Source of the DNA: Aliishimia sp963721175
GTDB taxonomy: Bacteria > Pseudomonadota > Alphaproteobacteria > Rhodobacterales > Rhodobacteraceae
Length of the DNA stretch: 64,000 nt
Direction of reading: 5' to 3'
NCBI GenBank assembly: GCA_963721175.1
Contig: CAVRIG010000020.1
Coordinates: 292,243 to 356,242, forward strand
Position numbers and translations under genes: made by a program. Within the stretch, counting starts at the first letter, position 1. Each line of letters begins with the position of its first letter. Below, in pieces: positions 17,916-28,100 of this stretch. Below the pieces are notes generated by a model. It made no database searches. It worked only from the letters and a program-made list of their open reading frames with translations, and was not told the DNA's origin.

Positions 17916-18929
17916 ATGAGCGATTTCGACGTCTTCGACCTTGGACCAACGCGGCTTGCCTGTGGCATCGAGGTTCCGTCCCTGAGGCTGGCCTATAAGG
18001 TCTACGGCTCCCTGAACGCGCAGAAATCCAACCTGATCCTCTACCCGACGTCCTACGGAGCTCAGCATTCCGACATCGACTGGCTGATCGGCGCGGACCG
18101 GATTCTCGATCCGGAACGGTACTGCATCGTCATACCGAACCAGCTTGGCAATGGTCTCTCCAGCAGTCCCAGCACCCTTGCCGATCCTTTCACGCATGGC
18201 CGTGCGCCCGCGTTTTCGCATCTCGACAACGTCGCCGCGCAGGACAGGCTCCTGACGGAGATGTTCGGTATCGAGCGCATTGCGCTGCTCTATGGCTGGT
18301 CCATGGGAGGTCAGCAGGCGCTGCACTGGGGGGCGCTGCATCCGAATAGGGTCGAGCGGATCTGCGTGACCTGTACCTCTGCCAGAACGAGCCCCCACAA
18401 CAAGATCTTTCTCGAAGGGCTCCGCGCCGCCCTCACGGCCGATCCCGGTTGGAACGGGGCCTGGTTCACCGAACGCCCTATCCGCGGATTGCGGGCCTTT
18501 GCGCGCATCTACGCGGGATGGGCGCTGAGCCAGGCCTTCTACCGCGAAGAGCTCTGGGCACGGGCGGGTTTCGCCTCCCGTGAGGACTATGTGATCCGCG
18601 CTTGGGAGGGAAATTTCCTGCGCCGCGATCCGATGGATCTCCTGTCGATGGTCGAGACCTGGATGAGTTCGGACATTTCCGCCAACGACGTGTTTCGCGG
18701 CGATCTCGACGCTGCCCTCGGTGCGATTACCGCCCCGGCGATCGTCATGCCGTCGACCACGGATCTCTATTTCACTCTCGACGACAGCCGGGTGGAGACC
18801 GCCCTCATGCCGAATGCGGACTTGCGTCCAATTCGCTCCAACTGGGGGCATCGTGCCGGGAACCCGCAGCATTCGCCCGAAGACGAGGCCGCAATCCGAC
18901 AGGCCGTCCATGAGCTGCTGCCTGCCTGA
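17916..18929 (+). CDS. Alpha/beta-fold hydrolase, homoserine O-acetyltransferase (MetX)-like family
   Basis: A 337-residue cytoplasmic alpha/beta hydrolase. The nucleophile elbow is GWSMGG with Ser129; Asp283 (STTDLYF) and His312 (NWGHRAGNP) complete a plausible triad in MetX order. The opening LRLAYKVYGSLN...NLILYPTSYGA matches MetX-like proteins. True MetX proteins usually have GGSMGG, so this may be a hydrolase relative rather than a methionine-pathway enzyme. ATG 17916 is chosen; a GTG at 17907 is possible. It stands alone, 151 nt after the ABC genes. Confidence 0.75.
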   Translation: MSDFDVFDLGPTRLACGIEVPSLRLAYKVYGSLNAQKSNLILYPTSYGAQHSDIDWLIGADRILDPERYCIVIPNQLGNGLSSSPSTLADPFTHGRAPAFSHLDNVAAQDRLLTEMFGIERIALLYGWSMGGQQALHWGALHPNRVERICVTCTSARTSPHNKIFLEGLRAALTADPGWNGAWFTERPIRGLRAFARIYAGWALSQAFYREELWARAGFASREDYVIRAWEGNFLRRDPMDLLSMVETWMSSDISANDVFRGDLDAALGAITAPAIVMPSTTDLYFTLDDSRVETALMPNADLRPIRSNWGHRAGNPQHSPEDEAAIRQAVHELLPA

Positions 18930-19176
18930 CAGACGGTCGACGAGCGGGTCTGGTCCTTTCCGCGCCAGGTCAAATCGATGCAGAACCGTCACTGTTGCAT
19001 CAATCCAGCGCTTGCTTGCGGGAAATTTACGAAGATCTTGCCCGAATGGGACGCGATCGATAGGCTCAAAACATTGATTATTTTAAACAGATCAGCTGCA
19101 GTTGCGGCTCTTTGCTGATGGGGCTTTGAATCTGGGGGATCAGTCGACATGTCGGGCTTCGGAGGCTGAAGGCTGG

Positions 19177-20877
19177 ATGCTTAGGGCAAACCACCTCAGG
19201 ACGTTGGCGACCTGCTTTGCGCTGATCTTCGGTGCGACGACGGGGCTTTCGCAGACTGCGAGCGAAATCACGCCAGGCAATCTCGCCCCGCCGACAGGTC
19301 GCCTCAGCGGTTCCATCGACTTCGAAGGTGGCACTGGGCTTGGCGCTCCCGAAGGATCGGACAAGCTGACCATCCGGATCGCTGACGTGACTGTTGACGG
19401 TACCTTGCCGGGAATGGAGGCCGCAACGGAGGCGGCGCGTGCCCGCCTGACCCAAGGCCGCGTCCGGGTGTCCGAGATTTTCGAGACTGCGACCACTCTG
19501 GAGGCGGCTTACGCCGACGCCGGGTATGCGCTCGCGCGTGTGGCCATACCGCAGCAGTCGCTGAACGATGGCGGCACGCTCCAGCTCCAGGTGATCGATG
19601 GGTTCGTGGAATTGATAGACCTGTCCGCCGTCCCCGAGGAGGTGCGGGACCGCATCGCCGAGGTGACGGCCCCGCTCGTGGGCCAGCGCGGTGTGACGCT
19701 GGGCGAGATCGAACGGCGGCTGCTGATCGCGGGTGATACCTATGGCGTGTCGCTCGGGTCGGCACTCGCGGCCGGCGCGACGCCGGGCGGTACGGTGATC
19801 GTGCTCGACCCGCGGTTCAGAAGCGTCACCGGATTCTTCGGCTTCGACAACACCGCAAGTTCCGCGCTCGGAACCTACAGTATCGACGCGGGCGTGGAGC
19901 TCAACGGTTATTTTGGGCGCGGCGAAGTGATCTATGGCAGGGCCTCGTTCTACCCTGAAGGCGATGTTCTGGCCGATGACCCGCAGCTGAGAACGCTCGC
20001 CCTCGGCGCCGTGGTTCCGCTCGGTACCGACGGGGTGAGCCTGAACCTCGAGGCGACAAACAGCGACACCGGCCCCGATGTGGCGCCACAACAGAACTCG
20101 TCCTTCGACCGTCAGTCAATTCGGCTGAACTACCCCTGGGTTCGATCGCTGAACCGGAATATCACGTCCGAGATCGCGCTCGACTTCGAAAGAGACGAGC
20201 TTTTCATCCTCGGGTCGCAACAGCACCTCGACAAGACCCGCGTGTTGCGTTTTTCGGCTGACATGTTCCGGGTCACCGAGGACGGTGCGCTGCTGGAACT
20301 CGGGGGGACGCTCTCCCAGGGCATCGATGCCTTCGGCGCGCGCACGGCGGCCGACGCCATGGGTGGCACGCCGCTCTCGACGGCCGGGGCCGACGCCGTG
20401 TTCACGAAGCTGGAGGTGTCTGGCCGCTATCGGCGAGCTATCAATGAGCAGTTCTCCTTGTCCTTGAGTGGCCGCGCCCAGTCATCCTTCGGCGCTCCGC
20501 TGGTTTTGGCAGAGCAGATCAGTATCGCGACGCCACAGGAATTGTCGCTTTTCGACCAGGGAACTTTGACAGGGGACAGCGCCTGGACCGTCCGGATGGA
20601 GGTTTCCCATCCGATCGCTACAGAAATTGGACAGTTTCCGTTGCTGACGAGTCCTTATCTGTTCCTTGCTGTCGGACAGGTTTTTCGTGAAGAGCTCTCA
20701 TTTGGCGAAGCCGGAAGGGTCGACGCGACCGCTTTCGGCATTGGTGTTGATTTATTGCAGGTACGCGACCCGGATTTTTCCAACGGATCGCTTCGTATTG
20801 AATTGGGTCAGGGGGACCGAGACGATGGCGAAGTCGACGGCACAAGAGTTGCAATCATCGGAACCTACCGGTTCTAG
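19177..20877 (+). CDS. Two-partner secretion outer-membrane transporter (ShlB/FhaC/HecB family, TpsB)
   Basis: A 566-residue protein with signal peptide (MLRANHLRTLATCFALIFGA then TTGLSQ). It is followed by POTRA-like domains (IADVTVDGTLPGM...; LAPP...VRVSEIFETATTLEAAYADAGYALARV) and a beta-barrel ending in Phe (IGTYRF), the usual outer-membrane C-terminal signal. Family proteins thread a partner exoprotein through the outer membrane. The partner gene starts inside the end of this one (53-nt overlap). The start at 19177 leads straight into the signal peptide with GGAGG/GAAGG upstream. The AT-rich stretch 19050-19100 is the likely promoter region. Confidence 0.85.
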   Translation: MLRANHLRTLATCFALIFGATTGLSQTASEITPGNLAPPTGRLSGSIDFEGGTGLGAPEGSDKLTIRIADVTVDGTLPGMEAATEAARARLTQGRVRVSEIFETATTLEAAYADAGYALARVAIPQQSLNDGGTLQLQVIDGFVELIDLSAVPEEVRDRIAEVTAPLVGQRGVTLGEIERRLLIAGDTYGVSLGSALAAGATPGGTVIVLDPRFRSVTGFFGFDNTASSALGTYSIDAGVELNGYFGRGEVIYGRASFYPEGDVLADDPQLRTLALGAVVPLGTDGVSLNLEATNSDTGPDVAPQQNSSFDRQSIRLNYPWVRSLNRNITSEIALDFERDELFILGSQQHLDKTRVLRFSADMFRVTEDGALLELGGTLSQGIDAFGARTAADAMGGTPLSTAGADAVFTKLEVSGRYRRAINEQFSLSLSGRAQSSFGAPLVLAEQISIATPQELSLFDQGTLTGDSAWTVRMEVSHPIATEIGQFPLLTSPYLFLAVGQVFREELSFGEAGRVDATAFGIGVDLLQVRDPDFSNGSLRIELGQGDRDDGEVDGTRVAIIGTYRF

Positions 20878-23800
20878 AACCGGCAGACTTGCGATCAAGA
20901 TCGGCTTTCTGGCCAGCACGTTCCTGACGCCGGTGGTCGCCATGGCGCAGGTCATGCCGTCCGGCGGTCAGGTCGTGTCCGGTGCGGCAACTGTGGCGCA
21001 ACCGACCGCGGGTGACATGCAGATCACCCAAGGGTCCGACCGTGCCGTGATGGAGTGGAACGGCTTCTCGATCGGGCAAGGCGGGAACGTCCGCATCGAC
21101 CAGCCCGGCCGGGATTCCGCCCTGCTGAACCGTGTCACGGGGGCCGATATCAGCCGGATCGACGGGCGGCTGAGTTCCAACGGCCAGGTCTACCTGGTCA
21201 ACCGGAACGGTATCGTCGTAGGGCCGCAGGGTCGTGTCGATACGGGATCGTTCGTCGCCTCGACACTCGATATCCCGGACGGCGACTTCCTGGGCGGTCA
21301 GCTGACGTTTCGCGGGAGCGGACAGTCTGCCGCCGTCGCCAATCACGGTGAGATCACCGTCTCCTCCGGCGGCTACGCGGCGCTGATCGGCGGGCGCGTG
21401 AAGAATACCGGAACAATTCTGGCGCCGATGGGTCGCGTCGGGCTCGGCGCGGGTGAGCGCGTGACCCTCGACCTGTCGGGGCGCGGGTTCCTGCAGGTCG
21501 TCCTGCCGACGGACAGCGACGACGCCGAAGCGCTTATCGAGCAGTCAGGCAGGATCAGTGCCGAGGGCGGGCTTGTCGAGATCAAGGCGGCCACTGCGCG
21601 TGAGGCTGCGCGCAACGCGATCAACATGTCCGGCGTCGTCGAGGCGCGCAGCGTCAGCGGACGGTCGGGCGCCATCGTGCTGGGGGGCGGCGCCGGCGGT
21701 CGCGTCAAGGTGACCGGCAGGCTCGATGCGGCGAGCGTCGTGGCCAGTTCGCTCACGCCGCGCGCGCGGCCGAGCGTGACCGTCACCGGCAGCGAGATCG
21801 ATCTGGCCGGTGCCGAAATCGATGTCAGCGGTGCATCCGGCGGCGGCGACGTGCGGATCGGCGGCGCCTTCCAGGGTGGTGCGTCGCTGCCTGCCTCCGA
21901 CCGGCTCTCGGTCGATGCCGGCTCCGTGCTCCGCGCGGATGCCACGGTCGCAGGCGACGGCGGCGAAGTGATCCTCTGGTCCGAGGGCCTGACGAAATTC
22001 GACGGCAATATTTTCGCGCGTGGTGCGGGTGGCGGCAATGGCGGGTTCGTGGAGGTTTCGGGCAAATCGCGCCTTGCCTTCAGCGGACTTGTCGATACCA
22101 CCGCGCCCGGCGGCACGCGCGGGACACTTCTGCTCGACCCGTTCGACATCGTCATCACCGGCAGCCCGACGACCAATGCGCAGTTTGGCACCGGCAGCGG
22201 GGGGACCATCTACACCTCCACCGGCGCTCCATCCATCATCGAAGCGGTGGAGCTCGAGCGGAACCTGATCAGCACCGATGTCACGGTGCAGACCGGCGCT
22301 GGACCCGGCGCCGGCAACATCAGCGTTCTGGCACCCCTGTCATGGACATCCTCCACACTCACGTTGCTTGCCGATGGCGGGATCACCGTATCCGCTCCGC
22401 TCTCGTGGACCGGCGGCGCGCTCGCTTTGTCGGCAGCCGCCGGAGCGATTGTCATCGACAGCGCACTGACGATGAGTGCGCTGGTCAACAGCAGCGGTAC
22501 CGTCGCCTCCGATCTGTTCGTCCGCGGCAGCGGGTTCGGCGATCCCATCGATATCAATGCCCCGATCACGGCGGACCCGGGCGGCGTGATCGATATCTTG
22601 ACGGACGGACAAGTCAATATCGATGCCGAGATCAATGCGCCGGGTACGAGCCTTTCCATTGAACAGGTCGGCGATACGTCGATGACGGCTCCTGTGACCG
22701 TGGGGTCCTTCACGATGGAGACTTTGGGCCAGATCACGTCCAGCGCCGCCTTCTCGACTGGTACCTTCCGTTTGACGAGCGGCGACTGGGCTCAGGACGG
22801 GACTGCGATCGTTGGCGGACTGCCGGCCTTCACCGCAACCGATTTCGCGCTGTCGCAATCGGGCGTTGCGAGCTTCTTCCGCGTCTCCGGCGGCCTCGGC
22901 ACCGAGCAGGATCCATTCTTGCTGACAGACATCTACGGCGTCCAGGGCATCGGTAGCCGGAATGTCGCGGGCACTTATTTTGCGCTGACGGGTCCGATGG
23001 CGGCAGGTGTCACGGCCGGCTGGAATGGCGGCCTGGGCTTTGCGCCGATCGGCTCGCCATCGGATCCTTACCAGGGCACCTTCGACGGTTTCGGCTTCCG
23101 GATCACCGATCTGCGCATCGACAATCCATCGGCGACCGATCCAACCGGCATGTTCGGGACTGTCGGTTCCACTGGCGTGGTGCAAAACCTGCAGCTCTTC
23201 TCTCCCAATATCGCGGGGGGTTCCGTAACCGGAGGTATCGCCGGGTCCACCGATGCCGGAGCAAGTCTCTCCAACCTTTTTGTCAACGGCCCCGTTTCCG
23301 GCAACGCGGCGCCAGGCGTAGTTGCTGCGGTCGGTGGAATTGTGGGGTTCAATCAAGGCAGCATTCTTCGTGCGGGGATTGCAGCGCCCGTAAGGGGTAC
23401 CGATGGCGCCATCGGCGGTGTCATCGGGATCAACACCGGAACACTCACCCTCGGGCTCGCGGATAATACGCTGGTTGCCGGCACGGGAAGCGGCACATAC
23501 AATATCGGCGGCGTCGTGGGCGAAAATCGTGGCGCGGTCTCGGCGTCTGAATTCGCGGCCAGCAGCGGCCTGACGGTCTCCGGACCGAACGGCAACATCG
23601 GCGGCCTCATCGGTTTGAACAGCGGCACGATAAGCGACAGCCGTACCTCTGGCACGACGCGCAGATTCGGCGGCCAAGCTGTTTCCCGTGATACGAATCT
23701 CGGCGGTATCGTGGGGTCGAACACCGGTACGATAGAGCGGGTTCGCAGCAGCGGGAATGTCACTGCGACGAACTTCAACCAAACCGGCAACACGTCCGTG

Positions 23801-26263
23801 AACATCAACGTGGGCGGCGTCGCCGGTGCCGACAGTGGCACTCTTTCCGATGCACTCTCTCTCGCCTCGGTCTCATATGCGGTGAATCCGAACTCCGCGC
23901 CGTTCATCGGCATCGCGAGTGCAGGTGGACTGACCGGTTTTGCGTCGGGCAACGTTTCCAACGCCCTGGCAGCCGGCCCGGTCACGAATTCGACCGCGCA
24001 AGCGGTCAGGATCGGCGGCCTGATCGGGACAGACACTCTGGGCTCGGGATCGCCAAACCTCACTGTCACCGCATCGTTCTGGGACAGTGGGGCGACGGGC
24101 CAGGCCAGCAGCGCCGGGGGCACGCCGCTCACGACGGCGCAGCTCCAGAACACATCCGGCTTCATCGCCCTCGCACAAGGGCTCGGCTGGGATTTCAGCG
24201 GTGCCGGAGCAACGTGGGCACCAGGGGAAGCCGGGTTCTACCCCGATCTCTACAGCGTGAACCAGGTGATCTATGCGCAGCCGGCAGATGCCACCGGCAC
24301 CTATGGCGCATTGGCCAACTTGAACCTCGGCGGAACGGTCAATGGCGGACCACTGGCATACGTCTTCGACAACGACAATGACGCGCTGGCCGTCGGGCCA
24401 TTCTCTTCGGTCGGGTTGCCGAACGGGGACCGGGGCACATACCCGATCACCGTTGCGAACAGCGCGACCAGCGACAGGGGCGAAACCTATCGCGTGGTCA
24501 GCAACGGTACCGCGATCCTGACCGTCGATCCCGCTCCGCCGATCACCATCACTGCGGATAATCAATCCAAACCTTACGGCCAGACCTTCACCTTCAATGG
24601 CAACGAATACACCGTGACCGGCCTTGTCTTCGGCGATAGCGTCACATCGCTGAATCTGGCAAGCGCTGGCGCTGCGTCGGGCGCATTGCCGGGCACTTAC
24701 GCCATCACCTTGTCGAATGCCCTGGTGAACGGCTTTGTCGGCTCGTTCGGTCTTCCGAATTACCAGGGCATCAATCTCGTCGATGGCGTCATGACGGTGG
24801 ATGCGCAGTTGCTTCTCGTGACGGCGCTGGACACCTCCAAGGATTACGGCGCGCTTCTCACGTTCAACGGCAATGAATTTACGGTCGCCGAACTCGTTCC
24901 GGGGGATACCGTGAACTCGGCGCTTCTGGGCAGTCTCGGTGCCGCGGCAGATGCCGACGTGCGTCCGGGGGGATACGACATCTCCGTTTCGAATGCAGAT
25001 ATCCGGCGCAGTGACGGGTCATCGGCCGCCGGAGGCTACAACGTGCAATACGTTTTCGGAACGCTGGTCGTCGATCCCTGGACCGGTCTCGTCGTTTCCG
25101 CCGTGGACCGCAACAAGACCTATGGCGACGGCGTCGATTTCTCCACGCCCACACGCGGCCCGGATTACACCGTGACCGGCGAGCGTGCCGGCGACGTGCT
25201 CGGCGGCTTCGCGGTGTCGAGTGCCGGGGCAGCCGCCACGGCCGATGTGCGTCCTGTCGGCTATGAAGTCGCCGTATCGGGCGGCAACCTGCTCGGCAGC
25301 TTTGGCGTGCCCAATTATGCCAATGTGACCTACAACTCCGGCAACCTGCGGGTGGATCCCGCACCCGCGCCGGTCGTCGTCGCGACCAACCGGTCCAAGA
25401 TCTATGGCGATGTCATCGATCTGAACAATCCGCAGCAGGTGAACGTGACGGGGCTTGTCGCCGGCGATACCCTGGGCGTGACCCTGTCGAGTGCCGGCAC
25501 CCCGGCGACCGCAACGATCGGTGGCTACGCGATAGGGATCGCGGCTGATACCAGTGACCTCATCGGCAGCTTCGGACTGCCGAATTATCAAAATCCAACT
25601 CTCGTGCCGGGGATCCTGACGGTGGTCCCGGACCTCCCGGGAACCGGTAGTGGAGAGCTGGACGTCGCTCGCATAGGCGTCGTTCCTCCGCCAAATCCGC
25701 CGTCCAAAGGTACAATCGGGCTTCAAGTCGAGAGCGACGCATCAACGGGCGGGTTCCAACCGGCCGTCGGCGTCCAAGTGGACACCTCCACGGCAGAGGC
25801 CACGCTGGAAGCGATTCTCGCTGCCGGCACCTCGGTCGAGGCACAGGTCGAAACCTGCCGGCAGTCGGAGCCGGCCCTGAGCGACTACCTTGCCTGCATT
25901 GCGGAAAGCATCGAGGAATTCAGCCAGGAAATAGATCGTGTGAAGGCGGGCCTGCCGCGAGAGCTGGCCGGTGTCACCAACATCCTAAACACGCTCGAAG
26001 GCCGTGTCAGACAAGCCAGCGTCAGCGCGGAGATCCGGCTCGGGGCTGCGACCAGCGATGCCGAACGGTCTCAGATCCGGGCGCAGACGTTGGCCGATGT
26101 CGATTCGGCCTTCAACGATGCAGCCGACGCGACGCGCAAGGCGATCAGCCTTATTCGTGCCGAGGACCCCGAACTGGTCGGCGTCTACAGCGCGCAGGGG
26201 CAGACGATTCTTGCGACCCTCGACAATGTTCAGTTGGGTTTGCTGCGCGTCGCGGATTTGTGA
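20825..26263 (+). CDS. Two-partner secretion exoprotein (TpsA, haemagglutinin-like) with GLUG and MBG repeats
   Basis: A 1,812-residue secreted protein. ATG 20825 follows GGGGGA and leads to an extended signal segment (RLAIKIGFLASTFLTPVVAM then AQ). Residues about 45-300 are the TPS/haemagglutination-activity domain (AVMEWNGFSIGQGGNVRIDQ; NRNGIVVGPQGRVDTGSFVA). Residues about 830-1070 hold GLUG-type repeats (IGGLIGLNSGTISDS and similar). Residues about 1150-1605 hold four MBG-type repeats (KPYGQTFTFNGNEYTVTGL and related). The last 170 residues look helical, with a Cys pair. Probably an adhesin or biofilm protein released or displayed through the upstream TpsB. Confidence 0.85.
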   Translation: MAKSTAQELQSSEPTGSRTGRLAIKIGFLASTFLTPVVAMAQVMPSGGQVVSGAATVAQPTAGDMQITQGSDRAVMEWNGFSIGQGGNVRIDQPGRDSALLNRVTGADISRIDGRLSSNGQVYLVNRNGIVVGPQGRVDTGSFVASTLDIPDGDFLGGQLTFRGSGQSAAVANHGEITVSSGGYAALIGGRVKNTGTILAPMGRVGLGAGERVTLDLSGRGFLQVVLPTDSDDAEALIEQSGRISAEGGLVEIKAATAREAARNAINMSGVVEARSVSGRSGAIVLGGGAGGRVKVTGRLDAASVVASSLTPRARPSVTVTGSEIDLAGAEIDVSGASGGGDVRIGGAFQGGASLPASDRLSVDAGSVLRADATVAGDGGEVILWSEGLTKFDGNIFARGAGGGNGGFVEVSGKSRLAFSGLVDTTAPGGTRGTLLLDPFDIVITGSPTTNAQFGTGSGGTIYTSTGAPSIIEAVELERNLISTDVTVQTGAGPGAGNISVLAPLSWTSSTLTLLADGGITVSAPLSWTGGALALSAAAGAIVIDSALTMSALVNSSGTVASDLFVRGSGFGDPIDINAPITADPGGVIDILTDGQVNIDAEINAPGTSLSIEQVGDTSMTAPVTVGSFTMETLGQITSSAAFSTGTFRLTSGDWAQDGTAIVGGLPAFTATDFALSQSGVASFFRVSGGLGTEQDPFLLTDIYGVQGIGSRNVAGTYFALTGPMAAGVTAGWNGGLGFAPIGSPSDPYQGTFDGFGFRITDLRIDNPSATDPTGMFGTVGSTGVVQNLQLFSPNIAGGSVTGGIAGSTDAGASLSNLFVNGPVSGNAAPGVVAAVGGIVGFNQGSILRAGIAAPVRGTDGAIGGVIGINTGTLTLGLADNTLVAGTGSGTYNIGGVVGENRGAVSASEFAASSGLTVSGPNGNIGGLIGLNSGTISDSRTSGTTRRFGGQAVSRDTNLGGIVGSNTGTIERVRSSGNVTATNFNQTGNTSVNINVGGVAGADSGTLSDALSLASVSYAVNPNSAPFIGIASAGGLTGFASGNVSNALAAGPVTNSTAQAVRIGGLIGTDTLGSGSPNLTVTASFWDSGATGQASSAGGTPLTTAQLQNTSGFIALAQGLGWDFSGAGATWAPGEAGFYPDLYSVNQVIYAQPADATGTYGALANLNLGGTVNGGPLAYVFDNDNDALAVGPFSSVGLPNGDRGTYPITVANSATSDRGETYRVVSNGTAILTVDPAPPITITADNQSKPYGQTFTFNGNEYTVTGLVFGDSVTSLNLASAGAASGALPGTYAITLSNALVNGFVGSFGLPNYQGINLVDGVMTVDAQLLLVTALDTSKDYGALLTFNGNEFTVAELVPGDTVNSALLGSLGAAADADVRPGGYDISVSNADIRRSDGSSAAGGYNVQYVFGTLVVDPWTGLVVSAVDRNKTYGDGVDFSTPTRGPDYTVTGERAGDVLGGFAVSSAGAAATADVRPVGYEVAVSGGNLLGSFGVPNYANVTYNSGNLRVDPAPAPVVVATNRSKIYGDVIDLNNPQQVNVTGLVAGDTLGVTLSSAGTPATATIGGYAIGIAADTSDLIGSFGLPNYQNPTLVPGILTVVPDLPGTGSGELDVARIGVVPPPNPPSKGTIGLQVESDASTGGFQPAVGVQVDTSTAEATLEAILAAGTSVEAQVETCRQSEPALSDYLACIAESIEEFSQEIDRVKAGLPRELAGVTNILNTLEGRVRQASVSAEIRLGAATSDAERSQIRAQTLADVDSAFNDAADATRKAISLIRAEDPELVGVYSAQGQTILATLDNVQLGLLRVADL

Positions 26264-26337
26264 CCGTCTGATCTGGGCCGTTGGCCCGCCGGTTGCTCTT
26301 GGCGGCGAGTGTGCCGGTTGCTTCGGCCGCGGTGTCG

Positions 26338-27219
26338 TCAGGGCGGCGAGACGGGTCGACGCTCCGTCCTTGCTTCGCGGACGTATCCGGCGGCAAGCGC
26401 TGCGTGCGCAAGGCCGATCAACCCGGTTTGCAGCAGCGCCGTGGGCGACGGCCGGCGAAGCGGATGAAGGAGGAGCCCCGCATAGAAGTTCGCCTTGCCC
26501 AGTTTGACGCCGTCGTCGGATGTTCCGGCGACGACGCCGTGGAACCGCCGTGCGCCGCGCCCGTACCGGTAGTGCTGTGTGAGGAAGCCTGCCAGGTCCA
26601 GTTCGTGGCGGTGATCGACCACCGCGTCCGAGGCATAGGCGAGGCGTCCCCCCGACGCCTTCCAGCGGAAGCTGAAGTCGCGATCCTCAGACGCGAAATC
26701 ATAGCGCGTGTCGAAGCCGCCGATCGAGAGACAGCGCTGACGCGACATGCAGAGATTGTTGGTCGTGAAGAACGCGAGCCGCTCGTCGAAGGCACCGAAG
26801 GCGCCGTAGCTGTAGGTCAGAATGGCCTGACTGGCATCGGAGAAGGGATTGCGTGCCAGCGCGTTGACAACCCGGCCACCGACAAGACATTCCGCGTCTC
26901 CGGCATGCGCGTGGACCAGACGCTGCGCCCAATCGGCGTGCGGGCGGCAGTCGTCGTCGATCAGGAGGATGAGATCGCCCTTCGCCTCGTGGATGCCACG
27001 GTTGCGGGCGGCGGCCGGACCGGCGTTCTCCTGCCGGACATATCGGACCTCCGGCCCAGCCTCGGCACAGACCGCTTCGACCGGCTCGGGAGATCCGTCA
27101 TCGACCACGATCACCGGCCAGGGACCGCCATCGAGCCGCGCAAGGCTCTCCAGGCACTCCCGAAGATGCCCGGGCCGGCCGTAGGTCGGCAGCACGATGG
27201 TCGCGCTCAGCCCGGTCAT
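26338..27219 (-). CDS. Family 2 glycosyltransferase
   Basis: A GT-A fold glycosyltransferase of 293 residues from ATG 27219 (MTGLSATIVLPTYGRPGHL). VIVVDDGS is the nucleotide-binding segment, LLIDDDCRPH the metal-binding DxD region, and GGFDTRYDFASEDRDFSFRW the acceptor/ED motif. It forms an ATGA overlap with the upstream glycosyltransferase fragment, so the two were once one operon. It faces the two-partner secretion genes convergently, with only 74 nt between stops and no obvious terminator hairpin there. Acceptor unknown; cell-surface polysaccharide synthesis is likely. Confidence 0.82.
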   Translation of the reverse strand: MTGLSATIVLPTYGRPGHLRECLESLARLDGGPWPVIVVDDGSPEPVEAVCAEAGPEVRYVRQENAGPAAARNRGIHEAKGDLILLIDDDCRPHADWAQRLVHAHAGDAECLVGGRVVNALARNPFSDASQAILTYSYGAFGAFDERLAFFTTNNLCMSRQRCLSIGGFDTRYDFASEDRDFSFRWKASGGRLAYASDAVVDHRHELDLAGFLTQHYRYGRGARRFHGVVAGTSDDGVKLGKANFYAGLLLHPLRRPSPTALLQTGLIGLAHAALAAGYVREARTERRPVSPP

Positions 27220-28100
27220 GCCGCGCGGCCTCCGTTGAACCGGTCTCTCAACCACAGGTGCAGCCCTTCCGGCAGCATGGTGGCGGCGCAGGCGGCGACC
27301 CGGATCCGGCCGTGCGGGTCCGCGGCCACGGCGCGCGGATCGGCCGCCAGGGATTGCAGGACCAGCCGGCGTGCGTCGGCATAGCGGCCGGACTGATACG
27401 CAAGCGTGGACCAGTAGAGTGCGACGCGCGACCGCATGCGCCGATCCTGCGCCGGCGTGAAGCGGATGCCGCGCGCTTCCGCCCGGTCGCGCACGACCTG
27501 CCAGTTGGCAGACATGCGCCGCCAGTCCCCGGTGATCTGCTGGTCGTGCCGGGTATAATCCGACAGGACCTCTGGAATGACCCCGATCGAGCCCTCCCGC
27601 CGTGCCAGAACCCTCAGAAAGAAGTCGAGGTCGATATGGGCCGAAAGATCCGGATCGAGGCCGCCGGTCTCGACCAGGATCTCCGCGCGGAAGAGCGGCG
27701 CATGCACGATGTTGTCGGCCAGGAGGTCCGCGGGACCCGGCCGGGACGTCGCGGGCGGCGGCTGCTCAGCCAGGACCGTGCCGTCCGCAGCGACGTAGCG
27801 GTAGAGCGCGAAGACCAGATCGAGGCCGTCATCCGCCTCGAGCGCCGCGACCTGCCGCGACAGCAGATCGGGCGCGTAGGTGTCGTCGGAATCATGCAGC
27901 GCGATGTAGCGGCCGGTCGCCGCCGCCAGCCCCCGGTTTCGGGCCGCTCCCGCACCCGCGTTGGACTGCCGGATCACGGTCATGCTCCGCCCCGGCCCTT
28001 CCCATTCGTCGGAAAGCGCGGCGAGAAGCCTGTCGGTTCCATCGGTGGAGCCGTCATCGACGACGACAAGTTCGATGTCGGGCCATGTCTGCTGGACCGC
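27216..28100 (-). pseudogene. Family 2 glycosyltransferase, N-terminus lost at a breakpoint
   Basis: Recognisable sequence starts at AVQQTWPDIELVVVDDGSTD (about 28095) and continues with AGAGAARNRGLAAATGRY, LHDSDDTYAPDLL and a TPR-like C-terminal region to the stop at 27216. The first 25-35 residues of a GT2 domain (the VSVVIPTYN strand) are missing. Upstream, the frame stays open to 28313 only because it runs antisense through the ABC ATPase fragment. The gene is therefore 5'-truncated and probably silent. Confidence 0.75.
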
